Below are positions 37,993 through 47,391 of a stretch of 64,000 nt of DNA, in pieces (within the stretch, counting starts at the first letter, position 1; the number at the start of each line of letters is the position of its first letter). Made by a program: the position numbers and the translations under genes. The notes under the pieces are model-generated. The model was not told the DNA's origin and did not search any database. It worked only from the letters and a program-made list of their open reading frames with translations. Source of the stretch: an uncultured Carboxylicivirga sp. (GTDB lineage: Bacteria > Bacteroidota > Bacteroidia > Bacteroidales > Marinilabiliaceae); contig CANNEA010000008.1 in the NCBI GenBank assembly GCA_947503525.1, positions 223,436-287,435 of the forward strand, read 5' to 3'.

Positions 37993-39903
37993 ATGCAAAT
38001 TCAATACATTGTAAAATCGCTGTTTTGTGGGATGATGTTATTTCTGATTTCCTGTCAGTCTAAAGTTGATGAGAAGCCTAATATACTTTGGATTACCATC
38101 GAAGACACATCACCGCATTTTATTGGATGCTATGGAAATAATAATGCCAGTACACCTGTTATTGATGAATTGGCAGCTGAAGGCGTTCGTTTCGAAAATG
38201 CGTTTTCAACCGGTACTGTTTGCTCTCCTAGTAGGACAGCGATTATCACAGGAGTAAAAACTTACAAAGCGGGTACAGGCAATCATCGCAGTGCCATTTC
38301 GGTACCTGATTACATGAAGGGATTTCCATACTATCTTCAACAGCAGGGGTATTATACTTCCAATAATAAGAAAACAGACTATAATGTTGCTGACGAAAAA
38401 GGTTATACGGCGGAAGCCTGGCATGAAAGTGCGGATACTGCCGGTTGGTGGAACAGGGCGAAAGGACAACCGTTTTTTGCCGTCTTCAACTTTATGGATT
38501 CGCATCAGTCGCGCACAATGACACACACCTATGGCTGGTATAAAAAACAAGTTTTAAATAAACTATCAGAGGAGGAACGTATAACCGAGGATGACTTTGA
38601 AATGCCTCCGTTCTATAACGATACGCCTAAAATGCGGAAACAGTTTGCACGAGTGTATAATTCACTTAAACTGACCGATAATAAAGTCGGGGCTTTATTG
38701 CAACGTCTAGAAGCAGATGGATTAAAAGAGAATACGATCATCTTTTTCTATGCTGATCATGGCGAAGGCATTCCGCGTGGAAAAACCAATGGTATTAACT
38801 TAGGATATAGAGTCCCGTTTATTGCATGGTTTCCTGAGAAGTATAAGCATTTGTCACCTTGGGGTACAGGTGGAGTTCTTACTGATGACTTAGTGAGCTT
38901 TGAAGATTTAGCACCAACGGTAATTAATCTCGCTGGTGGTGTGATTCCTGATCATATGACCGGTCGTGTGCTAATGGGAGAAAATACTTCGCAGAAGGCA
39001 GAACACCTGGTGCTTTCATCTGATAGAGCTGATAATGGCATTGACTTGGTGCGAACAGTAACCAATGGTAAATACATTTATTCTCGTAATTTCATGCCTT
39101 ATATTCCAGAAGCCCGATACATTCGTTACATGGAAATAAGTGAGATTAAGCAGCTGATGCGAACAGACCTAAATCAAAATAAACTGAATCCAATACAAAA
39201 AAGGCTATTTGAATCACGTGCAACAGAGTTTCTTTACGATGTGGAAAATGATCAGTGGGAACTTAATAATTTAGCTGAGAATCCTTCTCATCAAGAACTA
39301 TTGAATGAAATGAGAGCATTACTTAAAAAGGAGATGCTGGATTCACGTGATATTTTATTGATGCCTGAGTATGAGCTTGAGTTAATTGCAAAAACACAGG
39401 CGCCGTATGAATATCGATTAAGCAATGATTATGCCATTAATGAAATTTTGGAAAGTGCATGGTTAGCCGGCATTAGAAATGATGAAACCGCAGCTATGCA
39501 GATTGAAAACTTATCTCATACCAATAAAATTGTACGTTATTGGGCGGCAGTAGGTCTTCGCTCACAGTCAAATGAGCTTTTGTTGTCCTATCAGAAAGAA
39601 CTTAAACAAGCTATGTCTGACCATTATGCACCGCTTGCCATTACAGCTGCTGCCATGGTTTATAATCAGTTTAATGATAGTGAAGCAGAAACTATATTAA
39701 AGCGTTATTTGCTTCATGAGAATGATATGCTCGCCTTGTTGACTATTCATTACCTGATGTATGTGGACAATAAAGAGCCATTTGTTGAAACGGTAAAAGC
39801 TTCTCGTGAAATGGAAGGAAGGACCTATAATCCAAAAGCAGCAGCGGTAGATTTTCTTGGTAGTTTAGGCTTAGTACCAAATAATCCATCACACCGTCAA
39901 TAA
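37993..39903 (+). CDS. S1_8-like sulfatase with C-terminal HEAT-like extension, lipoprotein
   Basis: A 636-residue sulfatase. ATG 37993 is chosen over TTG 37927 because it begins a clean signal peptide with lipobox FLISC (Cys21) and the earlier start lies upstream of a terminator hairpin. The metal-binding pair is Glu37-Asp38 (ITIEDTSPH) instead of Asp-Asp, and the maturation motif C-S-P-S-R starts at Cys77. FYADHGEGIPRGK supplies the distal residues. Residues about 470-630 form a helical HEAT-repeat-like extension (VRYWAAVGLRSQ, YAPLAITAAAMVY), making it longer than its neighbours. The pattern fits S1_8 by eye. It leads a three-sulfatase operon, with 15 bases to the next gene. Confidence 0.9.
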   Translation: MQIQYIVKSLFCGMMLFLISCQSKVDEKPNILWITIEDTSPHFIGCYGNNNASTPVIDELAAEGVRFENAFSTGTVCSPSRTAIITGVKTYKAGTGNHRSAISVPDYMKGFPYYLQQQGYYTSNNKKTDYNVADEKGYTAEAWHESADTAGWWNRAKGQPFFAVFNFMDSHQSRTMTHTYGWYKKQVLNKLSEEERITEDDFEMPPFYNDTPKMRKQFARVYNSLKLTDNKVGALLQRLEADGLKENTIIFFYADHGEGIPRGKTNGINLGYRVPFIAWFPEKYKHLSPWGTGGVLTDDLVSFEDLAPTVINLAGGVIPDHMTGRVLMGENTSQKAEHLVLSSDRADNGIDLVRTVTNGKYIYSRNFMPYIPEARYIRYMEISEIKQLMRTDLNQNKLNPIQKRLFESRATEFLYDVENDQWELNNLAENPSHQELLNEMRALLKKEMLDSRDILLMPEYELELIAKTQAPYEYRLSNDYAINEILESAWLAGIRNDETAAMQIENLSHTNKIVRYWAAVGLRSQSNELLLSYQKELKQAMSDHYAPLAITAAAMVYNQFNDSEAETILKRYLLHENDMLALLTIHYLMYVDNKEPFVETVKASREMEGRTYNPKAAAVDFLGSLGLVPNNPSHRQ

Positions 39904-39918
39904 TTTAAATTGAAGCTT

Positions 39919-41349
39919 ATGAAGCTGGTTCAACTTTTAGTACTTATATTATTTACCGTATTATATAGCTGCCAGGTAAAAACAGAGGAGGATCACGGGA
40001 ATAGCAGCAAACCCAATATCCTGTATATTCTTTTAGATGATTTAGGATATGGCGATGTAGGCTTTAATGGCCAGAATAAGATATTAACACCTCGCATAGA
40101 CCAAATGGCCAAAGAAGGTATGATACTTACCAATCATTATGCCGGTGCGCCTGTTTGCGGTCCATCACGTGCAGTGTTGATGACTGGAAAACATCTGGGG
40201 CATTGTACGGTTCGAGGTAATCCCCGCTGGTCCTTATCCGGTACTCCGGTTGATATCGATTCTGCAGATGTAACCATTGCAGAGGAGTTAAAAAGAGCAG
40301 GTTACGCAACGGCTATTATCGGAAAATGGGGACTGGCTGAGAACTTAAAGCATGGCAGACCAAACCAACAAGGCTTTGATTATTTCTATGGATTTAATCG
40401 CCACTTGCCGGCTCATCATTATTACCCGGAGCAAGTTTATCGTAACGAAGAGTTAATTAGGCTTGAAGGCAATGTAACAGCCGAGAAGAAAGGTCAATAC
40501 ATTACCGATTTATTTACAAAAGAAGCTAAGCAGTATATTCGTCAAGAAGCTCAGACCGAGCAACCTTTTTATCTGCATCTGGCCTATACAACTCCTCACT
40601 ATGAGTTAACCATTCCTGCAGAGCGCAAAGCTTTGTATGAAGATAAAGATTGGCCATTACGCGAAATGAAAGCAGGCCATTACCTCAATGATAAAAATGG
40701 GCATGTGACTTATGCAGCCATGGTGAGTGATGTCGATCGTCAGATTGGTGAAATTCTTGATTTACTGGACGAACTGAAAATTTCAGATAATACATTGGTG
40801 GTATTTACCAGTGATAACGGACATGAGTACGACCAACTAAACAATGAATTTTTCAACTCCAATGGTGATGGGCGCGGACGAAAACGTGATTTAAACGAAG
40901 GTGGAATAAAAGTGCCGTTTGCGGCGCGTTGGCCGGGTTATATTGCCCCAAATACAACATCGAACCATGTCAGTGCATTCTGGGATTTTTTACCGACAGT
41001 ATGTGCTATTGCTGGGGTTGAGCCATCTGATAAAAGTATTGATGGATTATCCTTTTTGCCTTCTTTAATTGGTGATACGGTGCACCAAAAGAAACATGAC
41101 TACTTATATTGGGAGTTTAATGAGAGGAGAGGACCTATACAAATGATACGTCAAGGTAATTGGAAATTGTTAAGGTTGGTGTCAAAAAAACATATTGAGT
41201 TGTACAATGTGGCTACTGATGTATCTGAATCAAACAATGTAGCTGTGCAATATCCTGAAAAATGTGAGTACCTTGTGACTTTGTTGGATAAGGCCAGAAC
41301 AGAGCATCCCGAATTTCCGTTGACTAAACGCCCTAATCCGTATAAGTAG
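39919..41349 (+). CDS. S1 family sulfatase, lipoprotein (S1_16-like by eye)
   Basis: A 476-residue sulfatase. ATG 39919 is preferred over TTG 39910 because it directly begins a signal peptide with lipobox VLYSC (Cys18). Metal pair Asp40-Asp41 in ILLDDLGYGDVGFNG, maturation motif C-G-P-S-R starting at Cys80, then TGKHLGHCTVRGN, IIGKWGLA and FTSDNGHEYDQ. It is the closest relative in the window of the sulfatase at 4267. It is the middle gene of a three-sulfatase operon (37993-42935). A Gly after the maturation Cys is a less common but accepted variant. Confidence 0.92.
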   Translation: MKLVQLLVLILFTVLYSCQVKTEEDHGNSSKPNILYILLDDLGYGDVGFNGQNKILTPRIDQMAKEGMILTNHYAGAPVCGPSRAVLMTGKHLGHCTVRGNPRWSLSGTPVDIDSADVTIAEELKRAGYATAIIGKWGLAENLKHGRPNQQGFDYFYGFNRHLPAHHYYPEQVYRNEELIRLEGNVTAEKKGQYITDLFTKEAKQYIRQEAQTEQPFYLHLAYTTPHYELTIPAERKALYEDKDWPLREMKAGHYLNDKNGHVTYAAMVSDVDRQIGEILDLLDELKISDNTLVVFTSDNGHEYDQLNNEFFNSNGDGRGRKRDLNEGGIKVPFAARWPGYIAPNTTSNHVSAFWDFLPTVCAIAGVEPSDKSIDGLSFLPSLIGDTVHQKKHDYLYWEFNERRGPIQMIRQGNWKLLRLVSKKHIELYNVATDVSESNNVAVQYPEKCEYLVTLLDKARTEHPEFPLTKRPNPYK

Positions 41350-41384
41350 AAACAATAGATGAAATACTAAATAAACTAATAAAA

Positions 41385-42935
41385 ATGATTAAAACGAAAA
41401 TTGCATCCTTACTATTGGTCGGTGCGATGCTATTGGCATCATGCCAGCCGGCTAAGAATGAAACAAAGCAGGAGAATCAGAAGCCTAATGTGGTGGTTAT
41501 TTACCTCGATGATTTGGGCTATGGTGACCTAAGTTCGTATGGGGCCACTGAACTGCAAACGCCAAATATTGATGCTTTAGCAAATGGTGGAGTAAAATTT
41601 ACCAATGGCTATGCTTCCTCAGCTACTTGTACTCCTAGTCGCTATGCATTATTAACAGGTGTTTATCCATGGAAAAATAAAAGTGCTAGAATATTGCCTG
41701 GAACAGCACCACTGATTATTGATACTGCTCAGGTAACATTACCTAAAATGCTAAGAACTCAAGGCTATCAAACAGCCTTGGTGGGTAAATGGCATTTAGG
41801 ACTTGGAACAGGTCATGTGAACTGGAATGAAGCGGTATCGCCAGGGCCAAATGAGCTTGGTTTTGATTATGCCTATTACATGGCAGCAACACAGGATCGA
41901 GTACCAACAGTATATTTAGAAAATGGTATGGTCGAAGGTTTGGATCCGAATGATCCGATTGAAATTGATTACAAAAATAACTTTGAAGGTCAAACATCGG
42001 GTAAGGATAATCCTGAATTGTGTGAGATGATGTGGCATCATGGCCATAACTCTACCATTGTAAATGGAGTACCGCGAATTGGTTTTATGAAAGGTGGCGA
42101 AGCTGCCAAATGGAGCGATATTGATATGGCTGATCATTTTCTGGCTAAGGCACAAGACTATGTTAAGACCCATAAAGACCAGCCTTTCTTCTTGTATTAT
42201 GCCATGCAGCAGCCACATGTGCCCCGTACGCCACACCCGCGTTTTGAAGGTAAATCGGGCATGGGTCCACGTGGTGACGTTATTCTTGAGGCTGACTGGT
42301 GTATTGGTGAATTTATGAAAACATTGGAAGAAGAAGGTATTCTTGAAAACACCTTGATTGTTTTCTCGAGCGATAATGGCCCGGTTTTAAACGATGGTTA
42401 TTTCGATGATGCAGTAGAGAAACTCGGAAATCATACACCTGCCGGCCCACTTCGCGGTGGTAAGTACAGCTTGTTTGAAGCAGGTACTCGTGTGCCATTC
42501 ATTACTTATTGGAAAGGAACCATTCAGTCTGGTGTTTCTGATGCCTTGGTTTGTCAGATGGATTTACTGGCTTCATTAGCTAAGTTAACTGGAACGGAAG
42601 AAGCAAGCACTGACAGCGAAGAGTTATTGGATGTATTATTGGGTAAAAGTGCTGATGGTCGTGAATCATTAGTTATTGAAGCCACAACCCGTACAGCTTT
42701 ACGCAAAGGAAATTGGTTAATGATACCTCCTTATAACGGAGCTAGAAAGAACAAGCAGGTTAATATTGAATTGGGGAATGATAAGGTTTTTCAGTTGTAT
42801 AATCTAAAAGAGGACATCGGACAGCAAAATAACCTTGCTGAAAGTAATCCTGAGAAATTAGCTGAGATGCTTGAATCATTTAAGGCTATTCGTGGTGAAA
42901 GTTATTCTAAAACACAGAAATTGGAGTTAAAGTAA
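41385..42935 (+). CDS. S1 family sulfatase (arylsulfatase A-like), lipoprotein
   Basis: A 516-residue sulfatase with lipobox LLASC (Cys20). Metal pair Asp42-Asp43 in IYLDDLGYGDLSSYG, maturation motif C-T-P-S-R starting at Cys82, VGKWHLGLG, and FSSDNGPVLNDGY. An insertion of about 90 residues (roughly 150-240) carries HHGHNSTIVNGVPR, often seen in larger arylsulfatase A-like enzymes. It is last in the three-sulfatase operon and is followed by a very strong terminator. I do not assign an S1 subfamily. Confidence 0.92.
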   Translation: MIKTKIASLLLVGAMLLASCQPAKNETKQENQKPNVVVIYLDDLGYGDLSSYGATELQTPNIDALANGGVKFTNGYASSATCTPSRYALLTGVYPWKNKSARILPGTAPLIIDTAQVTLPKMLRTQGYQTALVGKWHLGLGTGHVNWNEAVSPGPNELGFDYAYYMAATQDRVPTVYLENGMVEGLDPNDPIEIDYKNNFEGQTSGKDNPELCEMMWHHGHNSTIVNGVPRIGFMKGGEAAKWSDIDMADHFLAKAQDYVKTHKDQPFFLYYAMQQPHVPRTPHPRFEGKSGMGPRGDVILEADWCIGEFMKTLEEEGILENTLIVFSSDNGPVLNDGYFDDAVEKLGNHTPAGPLRGGKYSLFEAGTRVPFITYWKGTIQSGVSDALVCQMDLLASLAKLTGTEEASTDSEELLDVLLGKSADGRESLVIEATTRTALRKGNWLMIPPYNGARKNKQVNIELGNDKVFQLYNLKEDIGQQNNLAESNPEKLAEMLESFKAIRGESYSKTQKLELK

Positions 42936-42960
42936 TAACTGTATAGAATATAATATTTTT

Positions 42961-43013
42961 AAGGATCGCACCTTTATTTACAAGAAGTAAGTAAAGATGC
43001 GATCCTTTTTTTT
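42961..43013 (+). terminator. Very strong rho-independent terminator
   Basis: AAGGATCGCA (42961-42970) pairs with TGCGATCCTT (42998-43007). After one C/A mismatch the stem continues through ten more pairs to the loop AAGAA, and a run of T follows. It ends the three-sulfatase operon. The rest of the 303-base gap (43014-43238) holds no gene or clear promoter that I can see. Confidence 0.92.
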
Positions 43014-43238
43014 GTCTTAAAAGTTTTTGATAGTCAATTGAAAAGTTTAAGGCTGTATCTTCAATGTAGGCTGCTTTTGCTGTGATATTGTATGCAATAG
43101 GTAATTTTATGACATCAAATGTAGAATGTGTGCTATTGTTTGTTAAACAAAAAATCCATATTGCAATTGTTCTTTGCTCTAAAAATGGGAGTTAAGTTCA
43201 ATAATTATTAATGACAGACAATTGTAACAAATTTAACC

Positions 43239-45425
43239 ATGACAAGAACATTCCTAATTGTGTTTTGCCTGCTGATGTCAGTAGGTGGTTTTGCACAAAA
43301 AAACAAAACCATCAATAACCCTTATTACGAATTTAAAACCACAGGATTAACCAATATCTCGCGGATCGAGCTATCGAAAGAGGAAACACGTGTATATATA
43401 CACAATACCTTTTTACCCAATTGGTGGGTGATGTTTAATAAAGATGATGCATTAATCGATAGTGATACTAAAAAACGATATGTAGTAAAGGGTATTGAAG
43501 GAGCAAGGTTTGATAAAAAGCTTTGGATGCCTGCTTCTGGAGATAGTACAATCGTATTGGTATTTCCTGCTTTGGATAAAAAAACTAAAACTGTAGATTT
43601 TAATGATAAGATTTTTGGTATTTCCTTAGATGAGAAACTGGCAGGAATGAAACCTAATCATACGGTGCCGTTTGAAGTAGAACAATGGATAAGTGCGGAG
43701 CTAGCCAAGTGTACACAAACACAATTGGCAAATTATGATAGTACCGACTTTTTTAAAAAAGGAGATGCCCGTTTGATTGGTTACATAAAAGGTTATTCGC
43801 CAAAGTCAAGCGTACAAACCGGAATTATCTATCTATCAAATTACCTGACTCATGAAGATTACCCAATTGTAATAGAAATAGAAGAGGACGGACGTTTTGA
43901 TGCCACCTTGCCATTAATATCACCCCTTTATACCGCGGCACAATTTGGAAAACACAGGTTAAGGTTTTATCTCGAGCCCAATCAAACGCTTGGAATAATA
44001 ATCGATTGGGAGGAGGTATTGCTGGCTGATCGCTTACGTGACCGACAATACAAATTTCAGCACATAGCTTATAAAGGAAAACTGGCTAAAGTCAACTATG
44101 ATTTAATGCGTTATAATTTTGAGCGTGAAGTCAATTTTAATGTGACCAATTATAAACGTAAGAAAAAGTTATCACAGGCAGAAAAAATAGCTGAAATAAA
44201 TAAAGAGAAGTTAATAGAGCTGAACAAGCTGGACTACTATTCAAGCATCTGGAAATGGTCTGATAAAGCCGATGAAATTATTAGGAATAAAATTCACCTT
44301 CATTATGGCTATGATCTATTAAGTATTGCTGAGCAACGTCAGTTTGCAGCCAGAAGAGATACAGCCAATAAAGAGTTACAGAAGCCTTTATCGGACTCAT
44401 ACTATGATTTCTTATCTGAAATACCATTATCTAAGCAATCATTGTGTATCAATCAAGAATATTCGTGGTTTATAAACCGCTTTGAATTTAGTCGCGTAAT
44501 AACTCAATTCAGGAATCATCCTTCAGTTAAAGGGAGTAAGCCTCTTAATTTGTTTAGTTATCTATTAGAGAATGAACCTAAATTAACTGATGATGATAGG
44601 AAGTTATTAGAGTTGAATCAAAAACTAACAAAAACGGAGGAGGAACAATTATTTTTAAAGGAGCATGGCCAAAATTTTAATGAGTTTAGATCCAATTACG
44701 ATGAAACATACAAGCAGTTCATAGATTTGCATAATGTGACTAATTATCATGCAGATATACAAAGGTGGGACTTAGCTTCAGATGCTTTGTTTGATAAATA
44801 TGGTATAAACAGTGCCTTGCAAATGGATGTAGTTAAACTACGGAGCTTAAAGCATAAATTTGAGAATACAACTAAAGATAGTTCGAGAGAATTATGGGAG
44901 GATATTAAAAAGGCTATTGAAAACCAGGTGTTTATTGCAGCAGGGGATGAGCTATATGAAAAGTATTATGGTGATAATGTAGCTTATTCATATGCCTTGC
45001 CGGAAGGTAGAGCTACTGATGTTTTTAATAAGATTATTGAGCCTCATAAGGGTAAGATTTTATTTGTTGATTTTTGGGCAACCTTTTGTGGACCTTGCAT
45101 CAGCTCAATTAAGCAAATGAAAGATGTACGAAAAGCTTATGAGGGAAATGAAGATGTTGATTTTGTGTTTATAACCGATGAACGCGGTTCTCCCCAAAAG
45201 AAGTATGATGAGTTTGTTGAAGAACAAGAACTTAAGAATACCTATCGTATAAGTGCAGATGATTATCTGTATTTACGCCAGTTATTTAAATTTAATGGTA
45301 TTCCGCGTTATGTGCTAATTGGTAAAGACGGTAAAGTAATAGATGATAATTTTAAGATGCATCAGTTTAATTCTAAAGTGAAGGATATTATTGCTAAAGA
45401 GAATAGTTTGTTGTCAGAAAACTAG
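43239..45425 (+). CDS. TlpA-like thioredoxin-fold protein with large N-terminal region
   Basis: A 728-residue exported protein, signal peptide about 1-19 (GGFAQ). Residues about 595-720 form a TlpA/ResA-like thioredoxin domain with redox motif C617-G-P-C620 in VDFWATFCGPC and a FNGIPRYVLIGKDGKV cis-Pro region. The roughly 575 residues before it contain a beta-rich start and a long helical middle that I do not recognise. It is bounded by terminators, so it is a single-gene unit, between sulfatase operons. TlpA-like proteins reduce or rearrange periplasmic disulfides; here it could keep cysteines reduced in exported proteins, but the family is common in Bacteroidota and the link may be incidental. 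Confidence 0.8.
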   Translation: MTRTFLIVFCLLMSVGGFAQKNKTINNPYYEFKTTGLTNISRIELSKEETRVYIHNTFLPNWWVMFNKDDALIDSDTKKRYVVKGIEGARFDKKLWMPASGDSTIVLVFPALDKKTKTVDFNDKIFGISLDEKLAGMKPNHTVPFEVEQWISAELAKCTQTQLANYDSTDFFKKGDARLIGYIKGYSPKSSVQTGIIYLSNYLTHEDYPIVIEIEEDGRFDATLPLISPLYTAAQFGKHRLRFYLEPNQTLGIIIDWEEVLLADRLRDRQYKFQHIAYKGKLAKVNYDLMRYNFEREVNFNVTNYKRKKKLSQAEKIAEINKEKLIELNKLDYYSSIWKWSDKADEIIRNKIHLHYGYDLLSIAEQRQFAARRDTANKELQKPLSDSYYDFLSEIPLSKQSLCINQEYSWFINRFEFSRVITQFRNHPSVKGSKPLNLFSYLLENEPKLTDDDRKLLELNQKLTKTEEEQLFLKEHGQNFNEFRSNYDETYKQFIDLHNVTNYHADIQRWDLASDALFDKYGINSALQMDVVKLRSLKHKFENTTKDSSRELWEDIKKAIENQVFIAAGDELYEKYYGDNVAYSYALPEGRATDVFNKIIEPHKGKILFVDFWATFCGPCISSIKQMKDVRKAYEGNEDVDFVFITDERGSPQKKYDEFVEEQELKNTYRISADDYLYLRQLFKFNGIPRYVLIGKDGKVIDDNFKMHQFNSKVKDIIAKENSLLSEN

Positions 45426-45447
45426 AAATGTAAATTAATAAGAATAT

Positions 45448-45482
45448 AACAGCCTGACTTGCATTAAGTCGGGCTGTTTTTG
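45448..45482 (+). terminator. Strong rho-independent terminator
   Basis: AACAGCCTGACTT (45448-45460) pairs with AAGTCGGGCTGTT (45466-45478), thirteen pairs with one T-G, loop GCATT, followed by TTTG. It ends the TlpA-like gene's transcript. Confidence 0.9.
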
Positions 45483-45585
45483 TATGGCATTACAACACAG
45501 ATATTTCGTAATAATAGCACTAATCTGGCATAAAAATTTGTTAGTAAACGTCAGATTTGTGTCAGGCCAAAACGAGAGATGAATG

Positions 45586-45593
45586 TATTTTTG
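45586..45593 (+). promoter_or_regulatory. Candidate -7 promoter element
   Basis: TATTTTTG matches TAnnTTTG exactly, 21 bases upstream of the ATG at 45614. The nearest TTTG (45556-45559) is 26 bases upstream, further than usual for a -33 box, so this is tentative. If real, it excludes the TTG start at 45557. Confidence 0.35.
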
Positions 45594-45613
45594 TGTACAG
45601 ATATTATCCAGGT

Positions 45614-47071
45614 ATGAAAAATATAGTAATTGCACTTAGTTTGTTTGCGGTATTTATTGGAAAAATAGATGCACAAAAAAAGAAACAGCCCAATCTTATC
45701 ATCATCCATACCGATGAGCATAATTTAAGAACTTTAGGTTGCTATCGCGAAACCATGAGCGAAGAACAAGCCTTAATGTGGGGCAAAAATACGATTGTAG
45801 AAACGCCTCATTTAGATAGAATCGCTCAAGAAGGTGTTCTTTGTGAGAATTGGTATGCTACTTCACCGGTTTGCACACCTTCACGGGCATCTATGATAAG
45901 CGGATTATATCCGATAGCTACCGGGTCCCACCGTAACGATTTACCCCTCAACGACGAATTGGTATCCTTTGCACAGATTTTAAAGGAAAATGGTTATGCC
46001 ACCTCTTATGTAGGTAAATGGCATTTGGATGGTGATGCCAAGCCGGGTTTTGCACCCGAACGACAGTTTGGTTTTAATGATAACCGTTATATGATTAATC
46101 GAGGTCATTGGAAAGTATTAGCCGAAGATGAAAAAGGCTTACGGGTCGATCAGAAGATGGGTAAAAATGGTATGGCTATTTTTAGTGTTGATGAAGCCGA
46201 TGACGAATCTTTCACCACCGATTTTTTGGTAGACCGTTCTTTAGAAATTATTAAGCGCGATAAAGAACAGCCCTTTGTATTGATGCTCTCCATACCCGAT
46301 CCACACGGACCTAATCATGTAAGAGCTCCTTATGATACGATGTTTGACCATTTACATTTCGATGATCCGCGAACCATGTATCCCGATCTGGAAACTTCAC
46401 CCAAGTGGTTAAATTTAAAAGGAAAAAAGAACAGGGCACAAAGTATGAAACAATCTCAAATGGCCCATTACTTTGGTATGGTTAAATGCATCGATGATAA
46501 TGTAGGGCGTATCATGGACTTTCTTGATGAAGAAGGTTTAAATGAGAATACTATAGTGGTGTTTACATCTGACCATGGTGATTTAATGGGCGAGCACGGC
46601 AAGCATAATAAAGGTTTACCTTACGAAATGTCAGCTCGTGTTCCCTTTATTCTTAAGTACCATGGAAAGGTGAAAACTGGTAAACGAATAGAAAAAGCCT
46701 ATACCATGGCTGATTTTACGCCAACCATTCTGGGATTAATGAATGTTGACCATTCGGCTTATCAATTTCATGGTGAGGATTTATCAAAAGATTTTACTTC
46801 TAAAACAAAGGCAATAAAAGATGATCGTATAGTATATATTACCAATGCATTTGGTCGTTGGGTAGCAGCTGTAGATAATCGATATAAGCTGGTGCTGTCA
46901 CCTGCTGATAAACCATGGTTGTTTGATTTAGAGAAAGATCCGGATGAATTGATTAACTATTATATGGATCCCGAATACAAGGCTATTGGCGAACGTTTAA
47001 TGAGCGAACTATATCGTCAGATGAAGGCATTTAACGAGCCATTATTAGAAGAAGGAACAATAATCAGGTAG
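45614..47071 (+). CDS. S1 family sulfatase (choline-sulfatase-like group)
   Basis: A 485-residue exported sulfatase. ATG 45614 is preferred over TTG 45557 because it opens directly on a signal peptide (MKNIVIALSLFAVFIGKIDA, then Gln). The metal-site motif is Asp34-Glu35 in IIHTDEHNLRTLGCY, the D-x-H variant seen in choline-sulfatase-like enzymes, and the maturation motif C-T-P-S-R starts at Cys87. VGKWHLDGD and FTSDHGDLMGEHGKHNKG complete the site. It follows a strong terminator and is followed by a 320-base gap, so it is probably transcribed alone. Confidence 0.9.
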   Translation: MKNIVIALSLFAVFIGKIDAQKKKQPNLIIIHTDEHNLRTLGCYRETMSEEQALMWGKNTIVETPHLDRIAQEGVLCENWYATSPVCTPSRASMISGLYPIATGSHRNDLPLNDELVSFAQILKENGYATSYVGKWHLDGDAKPGFAPERQFGFNDNRYMINRGHWKVLAEDEKGLRVDQKMGKNGMAIFSVDEADDESFTTDFLVDRSLEIIKRDKEQPFVLMLSIPDPHGPNHVRAPYDTMFDHLHFDDPRTMYPDLETSPKWLNLKGKKNRAQSMKQSQMAHYFGMVKCIDDNVGRIMDFLDEEGLNENTIVVFTSDHGDLMGEHGKHNKGLPYEMSARVPFILKYHGKVKTGKRIEKAYTMADFTPTILGLMNVDHSAYQFHGEDLSKDFTSKTKAIKDDRIVYITNAFGRWVAAVDNRYKLVLSPADKPWLFDLEKDPDELINYYMDPEYKAIGERLMSELYRQMKAFNEPLLEEGTIIR

Positions 47072-47391
47072 AAAAAAAGAAATAAGCGTTTAAATATGAT
47101 TTTTAGTAGATATATTTTACAACAAAAACTCTGATAGGATTGGCATCAGCTGGAGAGCCAATAAACAAGGTGAAGTTGACTTATAAAACCGGTGTTGTCT
47201 GAGCGTAGCGAGTTCAACCGTTTAGGTCAATAAGCCGTAGTTTATTGAGTGAAGCAGAGGTAGCCTTGATTTTCTTTTGCTTCGTTTTCTTGCATCAAGG
47301 CAAGTAAAATGAAGTGGGGTTTGGGGCAAAGCCCCATAGTAAAGCTTAATACTAAAAGTTCATATAAAGATTATCACTATAAAAATTTGTT
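47072..47391. repeat. 320-base intergenic region dominated by a REP-like repeat
   Basis: No gene seen. From about 47197 to 47338 the DNA is GC-richer than its surroundings and folds into hairpins: CTTC..TTGC (about 47280-47293) against GCAAG..GAAG (about 47299-47314), and TGGGGC (47322-47327) AAA GCCCCA (47331-47336). The stretch CTGAGCGTAGCGAG and the TGGGGCAAAGCCCCA end resemble a dispersed intergenic repeat I associate with Bacteroidota genomes (from memory). Only one copy is in this window. Confidence 0.55.
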
